A DNA stretch of 64,000 nucleotides from Sphingomonas bisphenolicum (GCF_024349785.1 NZ_AP018817.1:2015501-2079500), one strand, 5' to 3'. Positions 34,310-42,814 are shown, numbered from the stretch's first letter. Program-made: numbers and translations. Notes: generated by a model from the letters alone, not told the origin.

Positions 34310-35005
34310 CTATTTGCGCCGGTAGCGGAAGTACCAGACCTCATGGCCGATACGCCGGGCCTTCGCCTCGTAGCGGGTTTCGGGCCAGCCACCGGGACGG
34401 GTCTGGAAATCCCTGGGCTCGCTGGCAAGCCATTCGAAGTCGGGATGGCCGTTCATCACCATGAGCGCCCAGCGCAGATAGACCGGATGATCGGTGCCGA
34501 AGCGAAACTCGCCACCGGGCTTGAGCTTCTTCGCGATCATCGCGACCGGGCCGGGATTCATCATCCGCCGCTTGGCATGGCGCGCCTTGGGCCAGGGATC
34601 GGGATGGAGCAGATAGACGAAGCTGAGCGTGCCGTCGGGGATGCGGCTCAGCACCTGGAGCGCATCGCCCATGTGGAGGCGGACATTGCCCAGCGCCTGG
34701 TCGCGGACATGGCCGAGCGCGGTGACGACGCCGTTGAGGAAGGGTTCGGCGCCGATGAAGCCATGGTCGGGCAGCATGTCGGCGCGATGGGCCATATGTT
34801 CGCCGCCGCCGAAGCCGATCTCGAAATGGAGCGGCCGGTCATAGCCAAACAGGCCCGCGGCGGTGATTTCGCCGTCTTCCGGCACCGAGATGGCGGGGAG
34901 CAGGGTGTCGACCAGTTCCTGCTGCCCCTGGCGCAGCTTGTGCCCGGACTGGCGGCCATATAGGCGGTTGAGGGTCGTGGGATCGCCGGATTTATGCGCT
35001 GTCAT
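34310..35005 (-). CDS. trmB: TrmB tRNA (guanine-N7)-methyltransferase
   Basis: A 231-aa SAM-dependent enzyme that methylates G46 of tRNA. The SAM motif HFEIGFGGGEHMAHRA (about residues 55-70), GAEPFLNGVV, MGDALQVL, the family signature LLHPDPWPKARHAKRRMM (about 131-148) and FGTDHPVYLRWAL (about 171-183) are all seen. Core gene; with it the sequence returns to housekeeping content after the island. Confidence 0.94.
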   Translation of the reverse strand: MTAHKSGDPTTLNRLYGRQSGHKLRQGQQELVDTLLPAISVPEDGEITAAGLFGYDRPLHFEIGFGGGEHMAHRADMLPDHGFIGAEPFLNGVVTALGHVRDQALGNVRLHMGDALQVLSRIPDGTLSFVYLLHPDPWPKARHAKRRMMNPGPVAMIAKKLKPGGEFRFGTDHPVYLRWALMVMNGHPDFEWLASEPRDFQTRPGGWPETRYEAKARRIGHEVWYFRYRRK

Positions 35006-35357
35006 GGGACGCGCCGATAGCGGGACGGGATGGGGAGGGCAAGCGGGGTTGCTGGGGAAGGGGCGGGAAAGCCTTGGGCCAGCCGATCTGCTGCATCATC
35101 CGGTCCACGGCGGTGTCGAGCTGGGACGCATCATAGACGGTGAGGTCATGCGCAGCTTTACCACCCATTCGTCCAGCGCGACCGCCAGAGCCAATGATGT
35201 GATACGCATGAACCTGTCCCCTCCCGAACCCCTTCTGTGCAGGCAGGGTAGCGGGAAGGGACAGAATAACAAGCAGTTGGCGGCAAACGCTGAGGAGGGG
35301 CGTCGCCGGTTTCGGCGGGACATGGCTCAAAGCCGCCCGCCGCCTTCGTTCGTCAGG
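35006..35357. other. Intergenic region; possible decayed or very short gene
   Basis: A minus-strand frame from ATG 35210 with GGGAGGGG upstream encodes only about 37 residues (MRITSLALAVALDEWVVK...), while a neighbouring frame continues AHDLTVYDASQLDTAVDRMM. This could be a frameshifted small gene or chance. No other feature is seen. Confidence 0.25.
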
Positions 35358-35537
35358 TCATTTGCACTTGATGAAACGGCCCTTGGCATCCTTGCAGACG
35401 GCCTTTTTCACGGGCGGTTTGGGGGCGCATTTGACGAACTTGCCCTTCGCGTCCTTGCAGGGGGCGGCAGATGCAGGAGCAACATTGCCGGCGATCAGAG
35501 CGAGGCCGAGGAGGGCTGTGGCAACCATCTTTGTCAT
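35358..35537 (-). CDS. Small secreted protein with duplicated CKDAKG[KR]F[VI]KC motif
   Basis: A 59-aa precursor. A signal peptide (MTKMVATALLGLALIAGNVAPASA, cleavage near residue 24-25) leaves a 34-residue mature peptide made of two near-identical units, CKDAKGKFVKC and CKDAKGRFIKC, joined by APKPPVKKAV. Four cysteines in a periplasmic, very basic peptide suggest disulfides or metal binding. AGAGG precedes the ATG. I do not know a function; small proteins of this pattern recur in sphingomonads as hypotheticals. Confidence 0.75.
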   Translation of the reverse strand: MTKMVATALLGLALIAGNVAPASAAPCKDAKGKFVKCAPKPPVKKAVCKDAKGRFIKCK

Positions 35538-35667
35538 TGAAAGCCTCTTTGGGGAGAGGTGCCGGGTCCGACAGGGGTGGCGAACCCGACAAGGGCGGTA
35601 TGGGCCGGGAGGGACCGCTTTCCTAGTGAACTTTTCGTCATCTTATGGACAGGTGGCGAGGACGCGG

Positions 35668-35703
35668 AAAGGGCGCCGAAGCATGGTGCTTCGACGCCCT
35701 TTT
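35668..35703. terminator. Strong bidirectional terminator downstream of metK
   Basis: AAAGGGCGCCGAAGCA / TGCTTCGACGCCCTTT forms a 16-bp stem with one mismatch and a 4-base loop, with A- and T-runs on the two sides. It would end metK transcripts and shield the small secreted protein gene. Confidence 0.75.
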
Positions 35704-35846
35704 GGGATTGGATGATATTTTGGAAGATACACCCCCTCTCCTTCAGGGGTGGGGCAGCGAACTTGGTTCGGCGAAGTCGGACCTGGTCGCAGCGGGGTGG
35801 GAGTGTGGCTCCAATAGTGCGCCTGGACGACAGCCCCCACCCCCTA
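35704..35846. other. Spacer between terminator and metK hairpin
   Basis: GC-rich noncoding sequence; no gene or RNA is recognised. Confidence 0.4.
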
Positions 35847-35868
35847 CCCCTCCCTTAAAGGGGAGGGG
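35847..35868 (-). terminator. Hairpin directly after metK
   Basis: CCCCTCCC-TTAAA-GGGGAGGGG, 10 bp after the metK stop. It resembles the stem of the dispersed CTCCCC-type repeats of this genome; no T-run follows on the metK strand, so it may act as an RNA 3'-end stabiliser. Confidence 0.45.
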
Positions 35869-35877
35869 CTAAACAGG

Positions 35878-37077
35878 TCAGGCCAGCGCGGCCTTGAGGG
35901 CGTCGACCAGATCGGTCTTTTCCCAGGGGAAATAGTCGCCGTCGGGGGTGCGGCCGAAATGGCCGTAGGCGGCGGTCTTCTGGTAGATCGGCTTGTTGAG
36001 GCCCAGATGGGTGCGGATGCCCTTGGGCGTCAGGCGCACCAGCGTCGGCAGGACGGCTTCGATCGCCGAAGCCTCGACGGTGCCGGTGCCGTGCAGGTCG
36101 ACATAGAGCGAGAGCGGCTCGGCAACGCCGATGGCGTAGCTGAGCTGGATCGTGCAGCGACGGGCGAGGCCCGCGGCGACGATGTTCTTCGCCAGATAGC
36201 GGGTGATGTAGGCGGCCGAGCGGTCGACCTTGGTCGGGTCTTTGCCGCTGAACGCGCCGCCGCCATGGGGCGATGCGCCGCCATAGGTGTCGACGATGAT
36301 CTTGCGACCGGTGAGGCCGGCGTCGCCGTCGGGGCCGCCGATTTCGAACAGGCCGGTCGGGTTGACGTAGATGGCTTCATCGCCCGGCAGCCAGCCTTCG
36401 GGCAGGATGTCGGCCATGACGCCCTTGACATAGGCGCGCAGTTCGGCGCGGCTGTCATCATTGTCCATGCCTGCGGCATGCTGGGTCGAGACGACGAGGG
36501 CGGTGGCGCGGACCGGCTTTTCATCGATATATTCGAGCGTCACCTGGCTCTTGGCGTCGGGTTCCAGGAAAGGCACGACCTTGCCATGGCGGTCGGCGGC
36601 CATGCGCTCCAGTATCTTGTGGCTGTAATAGAGGGTGGCGGGCATGAGGTCGGGCGTTTCGTCCGACGCATAGCCGAACATGATGCCCTGATCGCCGGCG
36701 CCTTCGTCCTTGTTGCCGCTTTCATCGACGCCCTGCGCGATGTGCGCGGACTGGCCGTGGAGGTTGTTTTCGAAGCGAAAGGTCTGCCAGTGGAAGCCGT
36801 CCTGCTCGTAGCCGATGCGCTTGACCGTTTCGCGGACGGTGGCTTCGATCTCTTCCTGCGCGCCGGGCGCCCAGGCGCCATTTTCATAGACGCCCTTGCA
36901 GCGGATTTCGCCGGCCAGGACGACCAGTTGGGTCGTGGTCAGGGTTTCGCACGCGATGCGGGCTTCGGGGTCTTTCGACAGGAACAGATCGACGATCGAG
37001 TCGGAAATCTGGTCCGCGACCTTGTCGGGATGGCCTTCGGAAACGGATTCCGACGTGAAGAGGAATTGGTTACGCAT
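35878..37077 (-). CDS. metK: S-adenosylmethionine synthetase
   Basis: The 399-aa cytosolic enzyme makes SAM from methionine and ATP. Intact signatures: [20 protein letters not shown] (about residues 6-25), [12 protein letters not shown] (about 123-134) and the P-loop-like [19 protein letters not shown] (about 264-282). ATG at 37077 gives the normal N-terminus; the frame is open 12 codons further but without need. An inverted repeat with SahR-like wording lies upstream at 37109-37130. The SAM supply also serves trmB in the neighbourhood, though the link is loose. Confidence 0.96.
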   Translation of the reverse strand: MRNQFLFTSESVSEGHPDKVADQISDSIVDLFLSKDPEARIACETLTTTQLVVLAGEIRCKGVYENGAWAPGAQEEIEATVRETVKRIGYEQDGFHWQTFRFENNLHGQSAHIAQGVDESGNKDEGAGDQGIMFGYASDETPDLMPATLYYSHKILERMAADRHGKVVPFLEPDAKSQVTLEYIDEKPVRATALVVSTQHAAGMDNDDSRAELRAYVKGVMADILPEGWLPGDEAIYVNPTGLFEIGGPDGDAGLTGRKIIVDTYGGASPHGGGAFSGKDPTKVDRSAAYITRYLAKNIVAAGLARRCTIQLSYAIGVAEPLSLYVDLHGTGTVEASAIEAVLPTLVRLTPKGIRTHLGLNKPIYQKTAAYGHFGRTPDGDYFPWEKTDLVDALKAALA

Positions 37078-37108
37078 GGGACTCCCGTAAGACATGGGCG
37101 GACGAAAG

Positions 37109-37130
37109 GACATAAAGAAAACTTTATGTC
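37109..37130. promoter_or_regulatory. Perfect palindrome upstream of metK (candidate SahR-type operator)
   Basis: GACATAAAG-AAAA-CTTTATGTC: perfect 9-bp arms, 31 bp before the metK start and 4 bp after the lnt stop. ArsR-family SahR sites upstream of methionine/SAM-cycle genes in Proteobacteria have similar ATAAAG/CTTTAT wording, from memory. It could also act as an RNA hairpin ending lnt. No SAM riboswitch fits in the 57-bp gap. Confidence 0.5.
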
Positions 37131-37134
37131 GCTA

Positions 37135-38787
37135 TTAGCTTTTGCCTCGGCGGATGGCAATGGCCGCGCCGAGCAGGATGAGCATCAGCAGGCCGGGCGC
37201 CCAGTTGCCGAGCCGCGCGAAGAGCGGGGGGGATAGCGCGGGAGGCAGGCCGGAGTCGAGGAAACCGGCGCGGTTGAGGCCGAGCGCGTGGACGACATGG
37301 CCGCGCGCATCGATGATCGCCGAGACGCCGGTCGGGGTGGAGCGGATGATGGGGATGCCTTCCTCGATCGCGCGCAGGCGGGCTTGCGCCAAATGCTGGA
37401 CCGGCCCCCAACTGCCGAACCAGGCGTCGTTGGAGGGGTTGAAGAGAAAGGCCGGGCGGTTGGCGGCGTCGATGACATGGCCCGAGAAAATGATCTCGTA
37501 GCAAATCTGGACTCCCATTTTCAGTTCCGGACGGCCGAGCGTGGCGGGCAGGGGCAGGCTTTGCGGGCCGGGGCCGGGCCAGAAATCGGCGTCGCCGGGG
37601 ACGAGGCGGGAGAGACCGAGGGGCTGGAGCAGCGACCGCATCGGCAGATATTCGCCATAGGGCACCAGATGGGCCTTGTCATAGCGGCCGAGCAGCCGCG
37701 CATCGGGGGTGACGATGAACAGGCTGTTATTGGCGCCGGCCAGTTTGGATTCGCCCATCGGGCTGTCCGGGTCGGGCTTGAAATAGACCTTGGTCGCGCC
37801 GGTCATCAGCAGGTCGCCGGGGCCGAGCAGCCCGGCGAGGCGCGCGCGCCAGTCGGGTTCCATGTCGAGATAGGCGGGGATGGCGGCTTCGGGCCAGAAG
37901 ATCAGCCGCGGGGCCGGGCGCGGCGTGCCGGACAGGGCCGCGAGGGTGCGGAAATGCGCTTCTTCCAGTTGCGGCGAATATTTTTCGTCCTGGCCGATAT
38001 TGGGCTGGACCACGCGGATGCGGGGCGCGCCTGGGGGCGTAGCCGGAGCGGGCGAGAGGAGACCCCAGAGCGCCAGGGCGGCAAGGGGCGCGGCGATCGT
38101 GGCGGCCGGGCGGAACTGGCGGCGGAGGGCGAGGCGCAGGGCGGCGGCGGCGAGGATCGTCAGCGCGCCCAGGCCATAGGTGCCGATCAGGGTGGCGGTG
38201 ATGGCGATGCCGGTGGGCAGGAGCGTGGCGCCGAGCGGGTTCCAGGCGAAGCCCGTGAAGAGGGTCGCGCGGAGATATTCGGTGGCGAGCCAGGTGGCGG
38301 CGAGGAGGATGGTGAAGGTCGCGCTTGTGCGCACCTCGCCGCGACTAGGCGGCTGAGCCGCCAAATCTCGTTGCCCTTGGCCGGAGTCACGTGCCTCCCC
38401 CCAATGCTTGCGGGAGGGGAGTTTGTGATTGAGCCACCATGCGCCCAGAGTCGCGAGGCCGGGATAGACGGCGAGGTAGAGCGACAGCAGGACCACCGCG
38501 CCATAGCCGAACCAGTGCGGCATCGAATCCTGGAAAGTGAAGGCGTGGGCGATCCAGTTGAGGCCCAGGGTGAAATGGCCGACGCCGAACAGCCAGCCGC
38601 GGGTGAAGGCGGCGCGGCGGTCGGGCGCGCGCTCGATCAGGATGATGAGCGCTGCGAGGCAGGCAAGGGTGACGGGCCAGAGGTCGAGCGGGGCGAAGCC
38701 GGTGGCGGAGAGGAGGCCCGCCAGCAGCGCGGCCAGTTTCGGCCGGGCCGAGAAGGCGGCGATGAGCGCAGCGAATGGGGCGCGCAT
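37135..38787 (-). CDS. lnt: Apolipoprotein N-acyltransferase
   Basis: A 550-aa inner-membrane enzyme that N-acylates lipoproteins. N-terminal membrane segments (about residues 1-230) precede a carbon-nitrogen hydrolase domain with the catalytic triad in FWPEAAIPAYL (Glu), a Lys within the TKVYFK region or RYDKAHLVPYGEYLP, and VQICYEIIF (Cys). One feature is unusual: about 33 residues (KLPSRKHWGEARDSGQ..., about residues 122-155) are encoded by a palindromic repeat with GGCGGC-TGA-GCCGCC, inserted in frame between membrane segments. ATG at 38787 is used; the frame continues upstream into the YqaA-type gene. Confidence 0.92.
   Translation of the reverse strand: MRAPFAALIAAFSARPKLAALLAGLLSATGFAPLDLWPVTLACLAALIILIERAPDRRAAFTRGWLFGVGHFTLGLNWIAHAFTFQDSMPHWFGYGAVVLLSLYLAVYPGLATLGAWWLNHKLPSRKHWGEARDSGQGQRDLAAQPPSRGEVRTSATFTILLAATWLATEYLRATLFTGFAWNPLGATLLPTGIAITATLIGTYGLGALTILAAAALRLALRRQFRPAATIAAPLAALALWGLLSPAPATPPGAPRIRVVQPNIGQDEKYSPQLEEAHFRTLAALSGTPRPAPRLIFWPEAAIPAYLDMEPDWRARLAGLLGPGDLLMTGATKVYFKPDPDSPMGESKLAGANNSLFIVTPDARLLGRYDKAHLVPYGEYLPMRSLLQPLGLSRLVPGDADFWPGPGPQSLPLPATLGRPELKMGVQICYEIIFSGHVIDAANRPAFLFNPSNDAWFGSWGPVQHLAQARLRAIEEGIPIIRSTPTGVSAIIDARGHVVHALGLNRAGFLDSGLPPALSPPLFARLGNWAPGLLMLILLGAAIAIRRGKS
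38325..38424. repeat. Palindromic repeat inserted in frame in lnt
   Basis: About 100 bp with a perfect GGCGGC-TGA-GCCGCC stem (38348-38362) and a CCTCCCCcc...GGGAGGGG arm (38394-38421). The wording tAGGCGGCnnnGCCGCCAA also occurs in the GTA repeat at 50.1 kb. It contributes in-frame codons to lnt without stops. Confidence 0.55.
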
Positions 38788-38792
38788 GGGCG

Positions 38793-39431
38793 TTATCGGC
38801 CGATCGTCGCCATGGTGGCGTGGCTGCACCTGTCGTCCTTCTTGCCGCCGCCGGTCAGCATCGAGGCGGCGATGAACCCGCCGACGATCAGCACCAGGAA
38901 GAGCGCGGAAAGAAGGGCCAGATATTTCTCGATAAAGGCTTTGATCGGGCGGCCGAATTTCCAGAACAGGAAGCCAACCAGCATGAACTGGAAGGCGCGG
39001 CTGACGATGCTGGCCCAGAGGAAGGTGAACAGCGACAACCCGACGAAGCCCGCCGTGATGGTGATGAGCTTGAACGGGATGGGCGTCGCGCCCTTGATGA
39101 GAATGATTTCCGCGCCGTAATCGCGCAAATAGCAGGCCGCGACCGGGAATTTGGCGGTGAGGCCGAGCGCGGAGAGGATTTGCTGGCCGACGGCTTCATA
39201 GAGGAAATGGCCGATGGCGTAGCCCAGCAGGCCGCCCAGCACCGAGGCCAGGGTGCAGATGAACCCGAAGCGGATCGCCTTTTCCGGGCGTGCCAGGCAC
39301 ATCAGGCCGAGCAGCGGATGGGGCGGGATCGGGAAGAAGCTCGATTCCATGAAGCTGATGGCGAAAAGCCAGCGTTCGGCGTGGCGGTGCGCGGCCTTGG
39401 CCAGCGTCCATTGGTAGAGCCTGGTAAGCAT
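38793..39431 (-). CDS. YqaA-family (DedA/SNARE-associated-like) membrane protein
   Basis: A 212-aa protein with about five hydrophobic segments. FMESSFFPIPPHPLLGLMCLARPEKAIRFGF (about residues 27-57) is the re-entrant-loop signature of YqaA proteins, and KGATPIPFKLITITAGFVG (about 113-131) is the second conserved block. Family members are linked to membrane integrity and lipid carrier flipping. Five bases separate it from lnt, so they are cotranscribed. Confidence 0.88.
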   Translation of the reverse strand: MLTRLYQWTLAKAAHRHAERWLFAISFMESSFFPIPPHPLLGLMCLARPEKAIRFGFICTLASVLGGLLGYAIGHFLYEAVGQQILSALGLTAKFPVAACYLRDYGAEIILIKGATPIPFKLITITAGFVGLSLFTFLWASIVSRAFQFMLVGFLFWKFGRPIKAFIEKYLALLSALFLVLIVGGFIAASMLTGGGKKDDRCSHATMATIGR

Positions 39432-39442
39432 CGATCGCGGAC

Positions 39443-39964
39443 CTAGCCGAGTTCGTTTCGGGTCGCCAGCGCTTTCGCCAGCACCGTCATCGCGAGCGGC
39501 GGATCGAGCGGAATCGGAAAGGGGCGCGTCTCGCCGGTCGGGGCATAGCCGCGGCGTTGATACCAGGCGATCAGTTCGGTGCGGCTGTCGATCACGGTCA
39601 TTTCCATGAGGCGAGTGGCGAAGAGGCGGGCGGCATGATCCTCCGCCGCGGCGATGAGGCGACGGCCAAGGCCGCCGGCCTGGCGCGCCGGATCGATGCA
39701 GAGCAGGCCGAGATAGGCGATGCCGTCGCCTTTATCGGTGATCTGGACGCAGCCGATCGGCATTTCCCCCGCATCCAGCGCGACCACCAGCCGTTCGGCA
39801 GGACTGGCGAGGATCGTGCGAAGTGTATCGAGGCTGGTGCGCGGGCCGCTGAGCAAGTCGGATTCGAAGGTCCAGCCGGCGCGGGCGGCGTCGCCGCGAT
39901 AGGCGCGCTCGATCACGGGGTGGAGCAGGGGAAGGTCGGCGGGGGTGGCGAAGCGGATGTCCAT
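39443..39964 (-). CDS. GNAT-family N-acetyltransferase
   Basis: A 173-aa protein: MDIRFATPADLPLLHPVIERAYRG start, strand AYLGLLCIDPARQAGGLGRRLIAAAEDHA (acetyl-CoA loop Q/R-x-x-G-x-G/A near residues 94-103) and WYQRRGYAPTGETRPFPI end. The substrate is unknown; the closest small-molecule GNATs act on amines. It is 11 bp upstream of the YqaA-type gene, so likely first of the GNAT, yqaA, lnt operon. Confidence 0.87.
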   Translation of the reverse strand: MDIRFATPADLPLLHPVIERAYRGDAARAGWTFESDLLSGPRTSLDTLRTILASPAERLVVALDAGEMPIGCVQITDKGDGIAYLGLLCIDPARQAGGLGRRLIAAAEDHAARLFATRLMEMTVIDSRTELIAWYQRRGYAPTGETRPFPIPLDPPLAMTVLAKALATRNELG

Positions 39965-40062
39965 GGCGGGGCTTTAACGAGGCGGCGATCGCTTGTGCAG
40001 AGGCTTTGGGCAGCTTGATCGGACGGCGCGGACGCATAATATGGTGGCAAAGGAGAGACGAT

Positions 40063-40305
40063 ATGCAGGGCATGGGCGAGGGCGGTTGTCCCTTTACCTT
40101 CAACACCGATCCCGCGACCTTCAAGGTCGGCGATCCGGTCAGTTACCGGGTGACGGGGAGCCTGGACGGTTTTCCCTTCGCCGGCGTGTTGCTGGAAGTG
40201 CATGACGATCATGTCGTGCTGACCAGCGACGAGGACGACAAGACGAGCCGGATGCGCGCGACGCGGGAAAGCCGGCCGGTGGTGCGCGAAGAGGATGTGT
40301 GTTGA
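40063..40305 (+). CDS. Conserved hypothetical protein, 80 aa
   Basis: Not recognised. A small acidic cytosolic protein with FKVGDPVSYRVTGSLDGFPFAGVLLEVHDDHVVLTS, which looks like a small beta-barrel (SH3-like) fold. AAGGAGAG precedes ATG 40063. Divergent from the GNAT gene. Confidence 0.65.
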   Translation: MQGMGEGGCPFTFNTDPATFKVGDPVSYRVTGSLDGFPFAGVLLEVHDDHVVLTSDEDDKTSRMRATRESRPVVREEDVC

Positions 40306-40320
40306 TGGACGCATAGCGGC

Positions 40321-40436
40321 GGCCTGCCGGCCTACGGGTTGGCCTGCGCCTCCGGCCTGCCGGCCTACGGGTTGGCCTGCGCCTCCGGCCTGCCGGCCTA
40401 CGGATTAGCTTGCGCCTCCGGCCTGCCGGCCTACGG
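40321..40436. repeat. 33-bp tandem repeat, 3.5 copies
   Basis: Units start at 40321, 40354, 40387 and 40420 (partial). The first two are identical; the third has a few changes; each contains ggcctgccggcctacgg, itself palindromic in ggcc-tgc-cggcc. Located between two plus-strand genes. No spacers, so not a CRISPR array. Confidence 0.85.
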
Positions 40437-40499
40437 CGTTGACTGTACGGTGCCGTCTGGGCATGGACTTACCCATAGAGTCCTGTTTGGTCGGCGCGT

Positions 40500-41378
40500 T
40501 TGACATTGACTTCCATTTTCCGGGTTCCTGCGATTTCGTGGGACAAGGTGCGGCAGCGCGCGGGCGGCATGGCGTTCGCGCTGGTGCTGAACCTGCTGCT
40601 ACTGCTCGCGCTGTTCACCCTGTCGCCGAAGATGGAGCCGCCGCGCGTCGACGACCGCTTGCCGGTGACGTTCGACGTGGAGACGGGGCAGAAGACCGAT
40701 CAGCAGCAGGCTAAGGCCGAGAAGGCGGAGAAGCGGGAGCAGACCAAGGCCGCGCCGCAGAAACAGGCCGACCCGGTCGTCCGCCCGCCGATCCCGGTCG
40801 AGAAGCCGGCCCAGCAGCCGCCGTCGCCCTTCCCCTTCCTGACGCTGAACCGCGAGCAGATGGCGTCGGCCGATATCGGCAACATGCCCAAGGGCGCGCA
40901 GGGGGCAGGGCAGGGCAAGGGCGATAGTGCGGCGGTGGCCGGGCCGGGCGAAGGGCCGGGCGGGGTGCAGTTGTTCGAGGCGGAATGGTATCGGCGGCCG
41001 ACCCATGCGGAACTGTCGACCTACCTGCCGTCCAATGCGCCGGCGCAGGGCTATGGCCTGGTCGCGTGCAAGACGGTCGACCATTATCATGTCGAAAATT
41101 GCCAGACGCTGGGCGAGTCCCCGCTGGGATCGGGCTTCGCCAAGGCGGTGCGGCTGGCGGCCTGGCAGTTCCTGGTGATGCCGCCGCGGGTCAACGGCAA
41201 GCAGATGGTGGGTAGCTGGGTGCGGATACGGATCGACTACACCCGGACGATGGTGCCGGCCGGAGCCGGGCCTGGGGCCAGCGCCGGGTCAGGGGCCGGA
41301 TCTGGCTATGACGCCGGGTCTGGATCGACGCCCGAGCCGAAGAGGCTTGCACCGGGGGTCGCCGGGCCGCAATTCTGA
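40500..41378 (+). CDS. TonB-like cell-envelope protein
   Basis: A protein of up to 292 aa with one N-terminal membrane helix (MAFALVLNLLLLLALFTLSP), a Lys/Gln/Pro-rich periplasmic linker (QQQAKAEKAEKREQTKAAPQKQ...EKPAQQPPSPFP) and a folded C-terminal domain with YGLVACKTVDHYHVENCQTLGESPLGSGFAKAVRLAAWQFLVMPP resembling a TonB_C module, then a Gly/Ala/Ser-rich tail. The start is unsure: TTG 40500 is used; ATG 40569 lies right at the membrane helix. Confidence 0.7.
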   Translation: MTLTSIFRVPAISWDKVRQRAGGMAFALVLNLLLLLALFTLSPKMEPPRVDDRLPVTFDVETGQKTDQQQAKAEKAEKREQTKAAPQKQADPVVRPPIPVEKPAQQPPSPFPFLTLNREQMASADIGNMPKGAQGAGQGKGDSAAVAGPGEGPGGVQLFEAEWYRRPTHAELSTYLPSNAPAQGYGLVACKTVDHYHVENCQTLGESPLGSGFAKAVRLAAWQFLVMPPRVNGKQMVGSWVRIRIDYTRTMVPAGAGPGASAGSGAGSGYDAGSGSTPEPKRLAPGVAGPQF

Positions 41379-41471
41379 TAGTAGCCAATTGCGCGCGAGC
41401 GGATCGCGCGGCCATGTTCGTCCGCTCCTAGAGACGGGGTTCCGATGGCGGGACGAATGATGGAGGCGGCA

Positions 41472-42098
41472 ATGCGGGTTGCGATTTTGACCTTTGACGG
41501 GTTCAACGAACTGGACAGTTTCGTGGCGCTGGCGTTGCTCAACCGGGTGCCGGGCTGGCGCGCGGAGATGTGCGGGCCGGGCGAGACGCTGACGTCGATG
41601 AACGGCGTGCGGGTCGATGTGCAGCAGCCGCTGGAATTTGCGGGCGAGGCCGATATCGTGCTGGTCGGCAGCGGGGTGAGGACGCTCGACATGGCGGCCG
41701 ATGAAGCGCTGATGGCGCGGATCGCGCTGGACCCCCGTCGGCAGATCATCGGCGCGCAATGTTCGGGCGCGCTGATCCTGGCGAAGTTGGGGCTGATCGG
41801 CGACCTGCCCGCCTGCACCGACGTAACCAGCAAGCCCTGGGTGATCGCGGCCGGGGTGCGGGTGATCGACGCGCCGTTCGTGGCGCATGGATCGGTCGCG
41901 ACCGCGGGCGGATGCATGGCGGCCCAATATCTGAGCGCCTGGGCGATCGCGCGAGGCGTGGGAATGGCGTGCGGGGGCGAGGCGGCGGCGCGCGCGGTGA
42001 TCGACTATGTCGCGCCGGTGGGCGAGAAGGCGGAGACGGTCGCGCGGGTGATGGGCGTCGTGGCGCCCTATCTGGAGCCGGCTGCTTTGCCCGCATAA
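41472..42098 (+). CDS. DJ-1/PfpI-family protein
   Basis: A 208-aa glutamine amidotransferase-like protein: RVAILTFDGFNELDSFVALALLNR (acidic residue), IVLVGSGVRT and the nucleophile elbow GAQCSGALILAKLGL (Cys near residue 98), then HGSVATAGGCMAAQYLSAW. GGAGG before ATG 41472 decides the start. The role may be glyoxalase, isonitrile hydratase-like or redox stress; not determinable. It precedes the glutathione transferase gene by about 70 bp. Confidence 0.82.
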   Translation: MRVAILTFDGFNELDSFVALALLNRVPGWRAEMCGPGETLTSMNGVRVDVQQPLEFAGEADIVLVGSGVRTLDMAADEALMARIALDPRRQIIGAQCSGALILAKLGLIGDLPACTDVTSKPWVIAAGVRVIDAPFVAHGSVATAGGCMAAQYLSAWAIARGVGMACGGEAAARAVIDYVAPVGEKAETVARVMGVVAPYLEPAALPA

Positions 42099-42166
42099 AA
42101 TAGTTGCATATCGCTACTGGATTGGCAGGATGCGGCCACCGACCCGATGACAGGAGGAGAGACGAT

Positions 42167-42814
42167 ATGATTATCCATGGCGCGCGGCCATCGCCCTTTG
42201 TGCGCAAAGTCATTGTCTTCGCCGCGGAAAAGGGGATCGCGGTCGAAGTGCAGGCGGCCGGGTTCGGCCGGGGGGCGGATGCGTATCTGAAGGGATCGCC
42301 CTTCGGCAAGATACCGGCGCTGGAGGATGGCGATTTCCTGCTGTGCGATTCGACCGCGATCATCACCTATATGGATGCCTTGCGCCCCGGCGAGGAGATG
42401 ATCCCGGCCGAACCCAAGGCGCGGGCCAGAACCATCTGGTATGAGGAGTTCGGCGATACGGTGGTGCAGCCGATCGGGCAGAAGATCTTCTTCAACCGCG
42501 CGGTCGCGAAACGGCTGAAGCGCGAACCGGACCTGGCTGCGGCGGACCAGGCCGAGGCCGGGGAGATGCCGGCCATCTATGATTATCTGGAGGGCGTGCT
42601 GCCCGAAAGCGGCTGGCTGGTGGCGGATCGCTTCACCCTGGCGGACCTGGCTGCGGCGTGCCCGATCATCAACGTCGGCTATGTATCGGACGGCCTGAGC
42701 GCGGATCGCTGGCCCAGGGCGGCGGCGTGGCTGGATCGGGTCAAGGCGCGGCCGAGCGTGGCGGAGGCGCTGGCGCTGGAAGCGCCGATGGTTCAGCCCA
42801 TGATAGAAAAATAA
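42167..42814 (+). CDS. Glutathione S-transferase
   Basis: A 215-aa protein with an N-terminal thioredoxin-fold domain (IIHGARPSPFVRKVIVFAAEKGI; SPFGKIPALEDGDFLLCDSTAIITYMDA, where the cis-Pro and the Glu/Asp-Ser for glutathione are seen) and an all-helical C-terminal domain (WLVADRFTLADLAAACPIINVGY). GGAGAG precedes ATG 42167. Confidence 0.88.
   Translation: MIIHGARPSPFVRKVIVFAAEKGIAVEVQAAGFGRGADAYLKGSPFGKIPALEDGDFLLCDSTAIITYMDALRPGEEMIPAEPKARARTIWYEEFGDTVVQPIGQKIFFNRAVAKRLKREPDLAAADQAEAGEMPAIYDYLEGVLPESGWLVADRFTLADLAAACPIINVGYVSDGLSADRWPRAAAWLDRVKARPSVAEALALEAPMVQPMIEK

Noticed and set aside
37078..37134. SAM riboswitch upstream of metK
   Set aside because: The gap to lnt is only 57 bp and contains a simple palindrome, too short for any SAM riboswitch class I know.
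37288..39120. A 610-codon plus-strand frame opposite lnt and the YqaA-type gene
   Set aside because: Antisense open frame in GC-rich DNA; the minus-strand genes carry all catalytic motifs.
40321..40436. CRISPR array
   Set aside because: Units are directly adjacent with no spacers and no cas genes are near; it is a plain tandem repeat.
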